Assembly (NCBI GenBank): GCA_963277665.1
Contig: OY728128.1
Span: forward strand, 1,862,926,988-1,862,990,987
Source of the DNA: Viscum album
Lineage: Eukaryota; Streptophyta; Magnoliopsida; Santalales; Viscaceae
Direction of reading: 5' to 3'
DNA: 64,000 nt
In this document: one piece after another, positions 22,601 to 33,300 of the stretch
Layout: every line of letters begins with the position of its first letter
How positions within the stretch are numbered: the stretch's first letter is position 1
Program-made: the position numbers and the translations under genes
The notes under the pieces: generated by a model
Databases searched by the model: none
Told to the model about the DNA's origin: nothing
The model's input: the letters and a program-made list of their open reading frames with translations, nothing else

Positions 22601-23917
22601 TAGGAGGTTCGGACACTTACGAAGCAAATCAGACCTAAGGTAAGGGATAATGTTTCAATCTCATTTTTATCTAAGATTGCTTATACGTAAGTATTTACTG
22701 GGGTTATGTTTATCATCCATGACCATGATTTCTAAAAATGATTTCATAAAATGTTTACCATTCTTCCATGGATGTTTAAAGGCATTTTTACCCTTTATTT
22801 ACTTTTTACCACATTGTATGAATGGAATCTTTCCTTTGGTTACCATATAAGGTACTTTTTGACTTTTCCGACAAATGTACAAGGAGAATGTTATTTTTAA
22901 CTTATACGGCATGAATGGATTTTTAAAACATTATTTCCAAGAAGATTCCTTTACAAGTTTTCAAGTTTATTTTTAATAAACTTCTTTTATTTTAAAGTCA
23001 TATGACATGTTAAGAAAGGAAAAATGTTTTTGAAGAAGAAAGGATATTTTCCTCAATAATGGAGTTCAAGTGTTTTATCAAAATTATTTTCCATCTAAGA
23101 TAATAAAGGGTTCTGTTTTTATCCATATTATTACATTGATTTGATCATGTTGTGATGGAATATTTTTTATGAATTCCTTTATCTTATATGAATTGTTTTA
23201 TGATGTCATGTTGTTTAAGAATCCCATTTTTATTACATGGGTTACGCTATGATGTATGGTTTATGATTATGTGGCACACATAAGAAAGGATTCATTATAA
23301 GATGGGTGGGACCTATATCTCCCTCCAATGCATTGGGTAAAGATTTCATATCTCATGAGATATACATGGCTGGAATGGTAGGTCATACCGGTTCAGTGAA
23401 ACAGGACTGAAACGAGGGTTACTCGATTCAAAAAGGGACTTTGTCCACTAAGATAGTCTTGGAAATGAGTCTTGACTAACAAGAAATGATTCTCTATGAT
23501 TATGTGTGAATGCCACAAAGTTTCATGTTTTATGTTATGAGTATTGTGATTACATTTCACTGCCATGATTTATCCCATGTGATGGAATTATGCTCTCTTT
23601 TTCAGGTTAATATTTCCAAAAGTTATGTTCTTATGAATATGATGTGATTGATTTTTCTTTTGTATACCCTTACTGAGCATTTGAGCTCACCCTTTTATGT
23701 TTTCTTTTCCCCAGGATATAAATAATGGTTTTAGGTAAAAAAATGGGAAGATCTTTATGGGAGATATTGAAGATCTTTCACCATGATTAGAAGATTACGT
23801 TCCCAGTTTCCAAAGACACTAAAATATTACGATCATTGTGTGTGTGTTTTTGTTATGTACTAAGTATTCCGCAAATGTAATGTAATATCCATGTACGTCA
23901 AGCTTCGGGTCTCTACA
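19695..23917 (+). repeat. Element 1 3' LTR (4223 bp)
   Basis: Collinear with 13019-17242 over its whole length with scattered point differences. It carries the promoter at 21539-21546, CpG sites at 21886-21925, 22073-22110 and 22272-22306, splice-like signals at 21716, 22603, 22640, 23605 and about 23715, and the palindrome CCAATGCATTGG near 23325. Ends TCTACA. Confidence 0.92.
21539..21546 (+). promoter_or_regulatory. TATA box in 3' LTR
   Basis: TATAAAAG followed by GGACACC and a pyrimidine-rich stretch, 1844 bases into the LTR. It would place transcription start near 21570 and divide the LTR into about 1.9 kb U3 and over 2.3 kb R-U5. Confidence 0.6.
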
Positions 23918-25064
23918 TTTTTACTCAGTCGTCCTAACATATAATGGATCCAAAGTGGTTGTGGGATGAATGGATAAGGTTACATGGAAAGAAGGACTAT
24001 TGGGTCATATATTAGTCATGGATTTTTAAAATATTTTCCTGTCCAGGATGTGGGAATGTGGTTTACTCATATATTCTTGAGTGATTTTTATTTTCACATT
24101 TCAAAAGGCATTGTAATATATTTCCATTTGTAAGAAAGAGTGTGAATATTTTTAAGGAGATATTCATTAACAACAAACTAAAATAAATTATTGATTACCT
24201 AGTTTTTAAATGTGATTAATATTAATTAATTCATTATCACTAGATGATTTATCTTTTACAAGACTTTTATGTTGTAAATTTCTTTAGAGAACCTATCAAA
24301 TCAAACGATTATGTCAGTTTTTTGATATGATGAAAAGATTGATGAGATAGGGTTATATTTATAAATATATTGGAAATTATTGAATGAAAAATATTGACTA
24401 AACAGAAATGATATATTTTATCAGGGGTATGAGGTTCATAAGACATTGAGACTTATATTAATTAAGTATTCACTGAGTAATCTCGTAGAGAGAAGTTTTT
24501 CTGAACTAACAACACTATATGAATTACACATTTATTATGGTTCAGTGGATATTCCTATGAATGAATTTGTGTATTGGTCCTCATAATTGTGATTAATATT
24601 AATTCTTATTATTATTTTATAACTTTCATGTATTGAGGAAAACAATGATGAAATATACTCATGGCGAGTAAGGATATGATGGGTGTTCCATGAATGATAT
24701 GGAATTAAAGAATAACTCAAGAAAAGATATATCCCTTCAGAGTAAATGGAAGTCAATATCTATCATCACTGGATTCAGATGAACCCATCTAAAAAATACA
24801 TAGAAATGGTATTATATATAGATTAATTTGTTTCATAAATTCAATAGATGTTATATCAATTTTATAGGTCAATGACACGTGTAATTAAATATAAATGATG
24901 AGATATCGAGACAAAGGAATAATATTATGCTGTGAGAGTTTGTATATGGTAGTTATACCTATAAAAGATCCTCATATTTTAGGGGGCATGACATTTTTAT
25001 AGATATCCCACTTGGTAAATGAATTGGAATACATTTTATTGGGATTAGGGCCACGAGTGTTACA
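23918..25064 (-). repeat. Candidate 5' LTR of the element interrupted by element 1
   Basis: The complement at 25064 reads TGTAACACTCGTGGCCC, the form of a Tekay/Del LTR start, and the stretch ends at the right edge of element 1. Across element 1 lies a minus-strand primer site (12991-13008). Together they suggest a minus-strand LTR of about 1.15 kb whose junction with its primer site was split by element 1. I did not find its 3' partner, so this is tentative. Confidence 0.35.
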
Positions 25065-27158
25065 CATGAAGTGCATACAAAACTTTTACCATTTCGGATA
25101 AATTAGAGTTCAGGATATGGTAGGACCAACTTTTGTGGACCAATTGATTTACAAATGAATGATCATTTGTAAATTAATATTCTATTATATTATTTTAGTT
25201 CATTATAATGTGAAATGAATTTATTTATCATGGTATTATTCTTTAATATAATTGTAAAAGTGAATATGAGAAAATATTTTTTTTCATATAACATATCATA
25301 TTTAGGGTTTGTTAAATATTTTCTGCTGGAATTATTCAAGTGAAATGATAGTTTTTAGTCATGTGGAATTTATAATATCACCAATACATGATTAAACATT
25401 AATGGTATATATGATAAATTAAATGAACCATTTAAGCCATTCTGGAATAATTTAAGAGGATTATGTTATCTAGTAGATTATGTGAAATTTTGAAAACTTA
25501 AATCTATCCATTCCTTCTCATTTTTTATACATAAATAATATTGGTTTTAATTTTAATGAATTTATATATTTTTACTCCTCTTCTCCAATATATTAAGAAT
25601 CTATATAGGGAATGGTAAGGAACGTATTGTTCTATGTTAGGGGATAAATTGGGTGATCAAATAGTTATTTTGTGAACATATTATACACTTAGCATATCAA
25701 TCATATCACCCATGTTTTGAAGAATAATTTTCGTAGAGTTGTGGTATACATGTGAAATGTTTATAATCAATATAGTTTGGTATCTTAGTGCAACTAAAAC
25801 AAAATTTATAGTGTGACATAGTGAACGTACTCTTTATCCAAAATCATGGAAAAAACTATTCTACCAAACATCAATGTTAGTTCTATATTATGTTATTCCT
25901 TTTGTACTTGATTCTTAGCACTCACATCCAATCATGATTTTTTGTTTTAAATTGAATCATATAATGACTTCCATATAAATTAAATTTTTAAATTTAAATA
26001 GATCATATCAACATATCACTTTTTTAATTTTCAAGCCTATTACATCCTCTTATCACAAGATAAATTCCCAACGATCTGAATAATCATTAAAAAAATCGTT
26101 AACCCTTTAAAATACTAATTAAAATATTCATCAATTTCATTTTGTTTCTATGAGTTTACCCCAATCAGACCAATGTGAATCTTGAAGAAATTTATCTAAC
26201 ATTGAGAAATTCATAGAGGAAGCATAAGAATTTCGTTTATCTACTTTGGCCTTAATATTATTTTCACTAAATGAGGACCTTCACAAATGATGATATTGAT
26301 GAATAATCTAGATTGAAACTACATAAACGAGAGTGATAACAGATATATGAGAAAGTTTAGACACCACATAGATGTTTGATTCATTATTCAGATAATAAGT
26401 GAGGGGTGAGAAATGAAAATTGGACTAAAACCAAACATTACAACTTTTTATATTTTCATGTATGAATTTGGTTGAAGAAATAGTAATATCTTATAACCCA
26501 CTACCTAATTAATATTTCTCAGAGTTTTCTTTATTTTGAAGGATATATGAACTAAAAATTTTAAGGTAGATAAAAGACTTATTTGGTTCCCATCATGTTT
26601 ATATTTTCTAAAATTATTTTGAAAAATGACACATTGTACTTCTACAATATATATATCTGTTATTAAAATTTTATTCTTTGGAAATTGTGGAGGATGGGAA
26701 GCAAGGAATTTCAATGAAATGATGGAATTTACATTACCGAATCATTTAGATAAATCCTTGAGACCTTAGTGGGGTAAGATGAAATCTAACTTGATACAAT
26801 TAATGGGGATTCCCATTATCTAAATTATTTTTATTTGGTATATTTTTTATTTATTTTTCAATTCCCTTATTATGAGTATATAAATTTATTACCATATATT
26901 CATGTTTTGTTCCATTATTAAAATATAGACCACAAGATAGGTTGAAAAATCTACAGAAAAGTTATTAGAGATTCAAATGTGACACAAAAAATCATATAAT
27001 GATAATGGAACATTGTTAAATAAAAATGAATATAATTGTATTCAATATGAAGTAAACAACCTGATATATTCTATTTTAAAATATTAATAAATAATATCCC
27101 ACATTCAACAAGTATTAGAGAAATATGAGCCCCGATGCATTATGATCCCAACTCTATA
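25065..27158. other. Unassigned AT-rich sequence
   Basis: No gene, RNA or element recognised in about 2.1 kb. Short reading frames such as 26505-26714 (minus) are low-complexity and show no motif. Confidence 0.5.
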
Positions 27159-27195
27159 TGTTCCTTTTTTTTAAATTTGAGGCACATAGACCTCT

Positions 27196-28116
27196 TTATT
27201 CAATCAAAAGAAAGGTAGCAAGATACAGAGGAATCGAAAACAGAGGTAAAGGACAGAAAGAACACCTTTCGGCCATTTTAGACTGAGTGTTCATATTGTG
27301 ATGAGGGGAGCGTCCACCCCGCCCACGAAGATGCTTCCCTCTTCTCCCAGTTTTGGCCCGCATCCACGGTCCCCCTGCATCATCAGGAAATTCAGCATCG
27401 TCAGCATACTCCATCTCCTCTAATCCACATGTATGAACATCGCTTTGAACCTCTTCCTCGCTACTACCTGTCGCACGCATCTCAAAATAATTACAAGTAC
27501 TTACCTTTACAAGACGTTTGTCTTTCATACTTTGAGCATTGTCATTCTCTAGAGACTTCAAGACCGAAGTCCTATTGACATCCCATTCTGAGCACCCATC
27601 GCCCTTTTGATTGAGAGTCTGCGGAACAGTCTTTTTGATGATCCTGTCAACTGTCAGAATTTCATCAGTGGCAGTCGGGTACTTTCCTATGCACTGGACA
27701 AGAGAAGCAGTTTTTTGAAAATCCAGCCTGCTCCTGCCCGATCCAGATTGGGGGTCTTCTACCCTCTGTTTGGGTTTGTAATGGGCATGATGATTTGTGC
27801 TTGTGTGCTGGACAGATTCAGCATCTTGAGAGCCAGAAGAGACCTACCCGCACTTACCAGATATCGAATTTTGAGGGTCTTCCATCCTCAATTCAATTGT
27901 GTCCTGTCCCGAGGCATCGGGGATTGAGGATGAAGTCGCTGCTTCTTTTGAAGCCATTAGTCTTGGAGGATTCTGGTCTCCAGGAGCTTTCATTGATTTA
28001 GAAACAGATTTTCTGCAAATAAGAATAGTACCATGTTTACTTTTGTTCTGAGGAGCATAACGAACATTTGATGCCCCTTCTAATTTGGGTTTCCCCTTAC
28101 GACTAGAAGAAACCAA
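27196..28116 (-). pseudogene. ORF1-like protein, C-terminal part
   Basis: Two open pieces on the minus strand (27844-28116 and 27196-27561), joined by interrupted coding-like sequence. Their content is basic and low-complexity, ending with KTGRRGKHLRGRGGR, an Arg/Gly-rich nucleic-acid-binding tail as in many plant ORF1-like proteins. The final stop TAA overlaps the AATAAA signal. Plus-strand frames at 27607-28001 are shadows. Confidence 0.5.
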
Positions 28117-28128
28117 ATTCTTCTCCTG

Positions 28129-28578
28129 TCACAAATTGTAGTCCACCTCATTTTGAGCAGAAATTTCCATGTATTCTTGGATATCATTTGACTCATCACC
28201 CTCATCATCATCCATGATGTCTTTAGTCAAGGCATCCTTGAATGAAAAACCAGTGCGAAGACCATCCTCCGCTATATCAGCCCAAGACACTTTGGATTTA
28301 TGAACATGCAGAACTGGTGGAACCAGGCTATTGGTTATTTCAGGAAACACAGTGGGAAACATCATCTCATCTGTACAACTGTCAATGTCCGAAATAAGTG
28401 CACTGCTTTCTTGAGTAGTTCCCAAGTTAACATGTGAACCAACCTGCCCATTGATAGGATTTGGATTGTTGGAAATAGGAACCTGAACTGCATTAATAGT
28501 TTCAGCATGCTGGATTATTGCTTTACTAGACCTTCTACAACTCTGGGAGTCATGGCCTTTTTTTGAAAGTTTGGACAA
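28129..28578 (-). pseudogene. ORF1-like protein, low-complexity linker
   Basis: A 149-codon frame continuing from the zinc-knuckle region. It begins with KKGHDSQSCRR, basic and cysteine/histidine-containing. The rest is hydrophilic and rich in Ser, Asn, Asp and Glu, with SWADIAED resembling the linker motif common after the knuckle in DUF4283 proteins, and an acidic stretch DDDEGDESND. It ends at 28129 and a further frame resumes at 28116. Confidence 0.55.
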
Positions 28579-29042
28579 ATAAGATCACTTCTACAGTTAT
28601 CCCTTGATTGGCCAATTATATGGTAGGCATCACAAAAGGGGGGCTTCTTCTCATTTTCGATTCTGAGAGTTATTTCATCCTGAGGTGTGGATATCACAAC
28701 TTTTTCAATCAATTTTGAGCTTAGATCAACTTCAATTAAAATCCTAGCGAAGTGACCATAGTTGACCAACTCAGTGGAAGTATCCATCCTTGTGGGAGTT
28801 CCTATTGCAGTAGTAATATCGTACAGAATTTCTGGATGCCATAAAACCCAATTTAATCCATGTACTTTGATCCATACTGGTGCGCAAGTTTCTTTAAAAT
28901 CGTTGAAGTTCAAGCTTAGGTTCCATTCATGAAAACGCATAATACCTAGTTGAAGGTTAATTGATCCAGAACTCCACACTCGGATTTTCAATTCTGCAGA
29001 GGGGAATAGCAGATGGAAAAAAACACCTCCCAATAGAAACAC
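28515..29042 (-). pseudogene. DUF4283 / CCHC-type ORF1 core domain
   Basis: A 175-codon frame that follows plant DUF4283 proteins and L1-type ORF1 closely. It has VWSSGSINLQLGIMRFHEWN, then PVWIKVHGLNWVLWHPEIL, AIGTPTRMD, YGHFARILIEVDLSSKL and a final zinc-knuckle region. These proteins bind nucleic acid and in LINEs package the element RNA. The knuckle reads C-D-A-Y-H-I-I-G-Q-S-R-D-N-C, so the second cysteine and the histidine of C-x2-C-x4-H-x4-C are lost (Y and Q). The next frame (28129-28578) continues the protein after a second frameshift. Confidence 0.75.
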
Positions 29043-29247
29043 ATTTGAAGTCTGGAAACCCCCAAATGCTAGCTAGATGATCAACTAGATCTATCACCTT
29101 CCAAGGCTTCATTCGTTTTGATAATGAGATACGGGAGATATACGAAAACTTATATATTTCGATCCTTTCTAAAACTGCGCCATCTGAAGCCGCAACATGA
29201 GCAGTCGCCCCTTTCCGAACTATCCTTTGCAAAAACTGGGGGGTCAA
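28957..29247 (-). pseudogene. DUF4283 ORF1-like protein, N-terminal part
   Basis: A 96-codon open frame near the 5' end of the retroposon. There is no usable ATG at its beginning: the nearest one upstream, at 29252-29254, is followed within two codons by a stop in its own frame. It reads into residues KVIDLVDHLASIWGFPDF and SIGRCFF, which lead into the family fold found in full in the overlapping frame 28515-29042. A frameshift near the A-rich run at about 29010-29020 (plus strand GGAAAAAAACACC) separates the two parts. Confidence 0.5.
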
Positions 29248-29269
29248 AACATTCCTAATTGTTCCTTTT

Positions 29270-30380
29270 CTTCATTAAATCTTCTTTTTAAATAAAAAAT
29301 ATTATTATTTTCATTTTTTTAGAGTGTTTTATGAAATTATATTGACCTATGAACATCGAGGTTCTGTATAAAGATGTTTGTTCCAAATAACCACCTTATT
29401 AGGTCACTTATTCTCATTAATTTTTTTATTACCTAAATAATTTTTAATTTTATCTTTTCATTATTAATTTTCTAAAAGAAATGATATGTAGTAAATTGGT
29501 ATTTGGGGGGGGGGATGTTACCAACCTTCTATAAAACTACATGATTTGATTTTGGTTTTCATTTTTAGTGTATTTTTAGAGAGTCATTGATATTTAACTG
29601 AATACCACAGAAAATATGAAATATGTTACCATTTTAAAAAAAATTCTTCATTTAAATATATATTTATTTAATGGATCAGTTAAATGTATTTTGTTCCATA
29701 GTTCTAATATTAACATTTAATAAACATTTAGTAAATGTGAAACTCTTGTGTATAAGGGTAGTATAATTTCAAACTCTCCAACCGGATAACCATAAGTTTT
29801 TTTGAAATATTTTCATATTTATCTTATTATTATGAGTCATAAGGAATGATAGGTAATATATATATTATAATGTTCCACATTTAATAACTATTAGAGATCC
29901 TAGGTTTTGTCAAATATTATTGATGTGACATTTCGGTATACCTTTTGAAATATCAAAATCATTTTAATATTACCATTCATTTGAAACATTAATAGGTACC
30001 ATGGATTCAATTAAATTATTATTATATTTTTGTATCACATGATTAATAAGCATGGATTCCATAATATTGATCACATTGAATTATTGAATTAGAAATAAGT
30101 GGGGAAAGGGATATTTAATAGGATTCATTGGAGTAGTTTTTTAATATAAAAACGATGCTTCGAGGTGACATCATTTGTTGGGAAATATTATTCAAAATAA
30201 TCATTTTCAAATTTTGATATACATTTATATCTATAAAAATTTATATATAAAAACTGAATATATTAATAAAATTACAAAAACATATATAAAAAAGAAGTTG
30301 AAGGAAAATTTAGTGTACTTTCTGAATATATAATCCTACAATTAAAAGTGAAATTATTGTATGGTAAAGTCACCTAGAGT
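29270..30380. other. Unassigned AT-rich sequence with a G10 run
   Basis: No gene recognised. A homopolymer of ten G lies at 29505-29514, exceptional in this composition. The stretch separates the retroposon from the left LTR of element 3. Confidence 0.5.
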
Positions 30381-33300
30381 ATATAAAAACATTATCCTAT
30401 CAAACATAGTAATATCATCATTTTTTCAGAATACTTAATTCAATATGTAAATAGACACCCAACGATTTTATTAGTTTATTTCCTTTCGAAACATAGAAAT
30501 GTAAATTTTGGAACACGAGAAACTATATTATCCCCCACTACATTATACAATAATATAACCCCACTAAAAAAATCACAAATAAAATATATATCCATTACAT
30601 GGGGTTGGAAACAAAAAAATAGTGAGGTCAGATTCTCAAAATGGATAAATAAGAGATATTTGTAAACATAAGCATGTGTATAAGGGTATGAGAATGTGAT
30701 GATAATATTTGAAGATAATACCATACCTATCCATGAACATAATCAATAATAGTTTCATGAAGGTTGTATGGTAATATGAAATTAATCATAAGGTAATCAA
30801 GAGAATAATCCCTGATATCATAACAGATGAGTAATTCATCGAATTGTGGTTTTCACAAACACATGTAACCTAATACAATATGAGTCGATGTGATTTTCTA
30901 AAACCTATTAGGGATCCTCATTGGGACTAAACGTAATAGGTTGGACACACCACCATATCTAGTCATAGTTCTTTTCTTATAAGTGATCTGGTTTCTTCAT
31001 CTTCCCTTAATGGATTGGGTTCCCACATCTTGCCATAGTGGATCGTGTTTCCCCATATTTGCATAGTGGATTAGGATTCCCTATATTCCTATAGTGGTTT
31101 GGGTTTCCCCATATTTATATCAACTTGGGAAGTACACAAACATGGTGGGAGAACCACAATCTATATTATTTTCCTCCCATTGTAAATGACCTACTTTACC
31201 CATCTTTCTATAGTGAATCAATCCCGATGACTTGATTACCATCATTATCTACAGAGATATTTATCTTAACACATTGTATTAGAGGGGGATATAGTTGCAA
31301 ACCATCTCATAATTAAATCTTATATAAATATACTACATGATCATATATAGTTATTAATACCCCGTGAAAAGAAATGGGAGTTTGAAACATGTAGTCATTT
31401 TATAACCTATAGAAAAGTGGCCAATTTCAAAATCGTTTCATCAAACCATATCCCGTGAAAAGAAATGGGCGACAACATCATATAATGTGTGGATGAGTAA
31501 TGGGTGTCATAAACATCTTTCCATAAAAACATAAACTATTCATGAAAGAGTACTAAATATATAATTGAATCATATACCAGTAAATAAAAAACTATCACAA
31601 ATTATTTCCTCTTAGATATAGATGGATTTTCCTTGATAAAAATGATCATTTGTTATATAGAATTTTCTTTAATTGAATATAAATTTTTCTAAAACCAATT
31701 AAAAATTATATTCCAAGTAAATAATGATTTATCAATTGATTATACACATTCCTTGAGGAAAATATCAATTATTCTTTGAGATCTAAATTTTTAAAATATG
31801 AAACATTTTAAAGCCACTTTCCAAGAAAGAAACCTTGAAAACATATAAAAATCTATAAAATAATTTGAATCCCTTTTCCATGAAAACATATAAAAAATAA
31901 TACACAAATTTTGAGAAAAAGACAAAAAATATTTTAAAAACTTTTAAATTAATCTTTAAATAATTGAAATCATTTAATTAGAAAATATGTTTTTTAATCA
32001 TATAATTGATTCTTTAAAAATTTTATTAAATTATTTTTGAACAAAAATAATTTTTGAAAAACCTTTTTTTTAGGCATTATTAAATTTAACAAATTTATAT
32101 AATATTAGTTAAAAAATTTGTGTGAAAATAAACTTTTAATCATATAAATGAGGATTTATTGATATTATGGTCATAACATAAATTAAATTCGTTCATGAAG
32201 AACATTCTTTTTGTGCATTAATTTTTGTTTAAGATAATTTACCAGAAAATAAAATGAATATTATATTTAAACCATTTTTTTATAAAGATATAGCAAGGAT
32301 AAAATTTTCCTTTAAATGCCATAGTGTAATTGTAAAATATTTTTGAGAAAATAATATGGAAAGAACACAAATTTCACAACGAAAAGGGAGATTAAGTTAG
32401 ATCATCATGAAAAAATTTTCTTTAATATCAAAAATAATATATGACTGGAAAAAAGTTAACATTAAATAGATATAAAATTCATATCGATATAATAGTAAAA
32501 TTAATTATATATCTTGATAGACAGATCATAATATTGCATCAAAAGAATCATAATCATAAACAATCTGGATTAATAATGAGATTGAAGCTATAAACCATTA
32601 CCACCATTGAAAATTTAAATCATAATGTATAGAATAACAATAATTTATGATTAATGTAAATGTAAATTAATTATATTCCTTATATGACATGATAAAATTT
32701 TTTATATTCACCAAATTGAAAAATATATGTCCATAACATGGCATGTGTCTTAAAGAAGTCCAATTAAGACAATATTACTTTACCTATTTGGTAACTATTT
32801 AATAATAACCCCAATTAAATAACGTTCATAAAATTGATATATAAATACATATAACATTATTTAAATGAATAATATAATACATCCATTGTAATTATACAAA
32901 TAGAAAATTTGTAATTTGTGGGGAATTTGGTATGTAGCTCAACAAAATAAAAAGTGAGATGAAACTCCAATAACATAAATATTGAATCTCTTAATACTCA
33001 TTCAAAACTAGTATATAATAAATATAATTTTATAATAAATATTTTCAAAAACTATTTTCTTATATTCTATATAATATATGGATATACATTACCTGCATAT
33101 TAAAATGTAAATGTTAATGTCATGTTTCGGTTAATATTTTCGTTGTTTTTCACATGTCAATTAATTTTTTATTCTTTTGTCCTCTTACATATAAAATTAT
33201 TTACATAATATAAACCATGATATAAATATAATATATTTTATGTCTATATGTATTTATAATAATCTATGATCCATAGATAAATAAATTGGAATACAATGTT

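Larger units (their letters stand above)
13019..23917 (+). mobile_element. Element 1: non-autonomous Ty3/gypsy (Tekay/Del-like) LTR retrotransposon
   Basis: Structure: 5' LTR 13019-17242, primer site from 17245 (TGGTATCAGAGG, initiator Met-tRNA), Gag zinc-knuckle frame at 17703, polypurine tract AAGGGGGGTAGAA at 19682-19694, 3' LTR 19695-23917. Both LTRs start TGTAACAGCCCGAG and end TCTACA. The flanking pentamers (TATTT left, TTTTT right) agree at 4 of 5 bases. Over the first 290 bases I count about 13 LTR-LTR differences, so insertion is moderately old. The internal region is only 2452 bp and lacks protease, RT, RNase H and integrase, so mobility would have needed an autonomous partner. LTR start, primer site and tract fit the Tekay/Del lineage; the Gag-only layout resembles the class called TR-GAG or large retrotransposon derivatives. 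Confidence 0.9.
27159..29269 (-). mobile_element. LINE-ORF1-like retroposon with poly(A) tail and 10-bp target duplication
   Basis: The two ends carry the same 10 bp on the plus strand (TGTTCCTTTT at 27159-27168 and 29260-29269), i.e. AAAAGGAACA on the minus strand. Read on the minus strand, the insert starts near 29259, carries ORF1-type coding DNA, and finishes with AATAAA (27200-27195) 23 bp before an A8 tail (27172-27165). That is the signature of target-primed reverse transcription at an L1-type TT/AAAA site. The insert is visibly GC-richer than its surroundings. No endonuclease or RT (ORF2) is present, so it is either an ORF1-only non-autonomous LINE or a retroposed transcript of a DUF4283 gene. 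Confidence 0.8.

Noticed and set aside
27607..28001. Plus-strand frames of 106 and 68 codons in the retroposon
   Set aside because: They are antisense to the DUF4283-like coding sequence, whose residues match the family on the minus strand.
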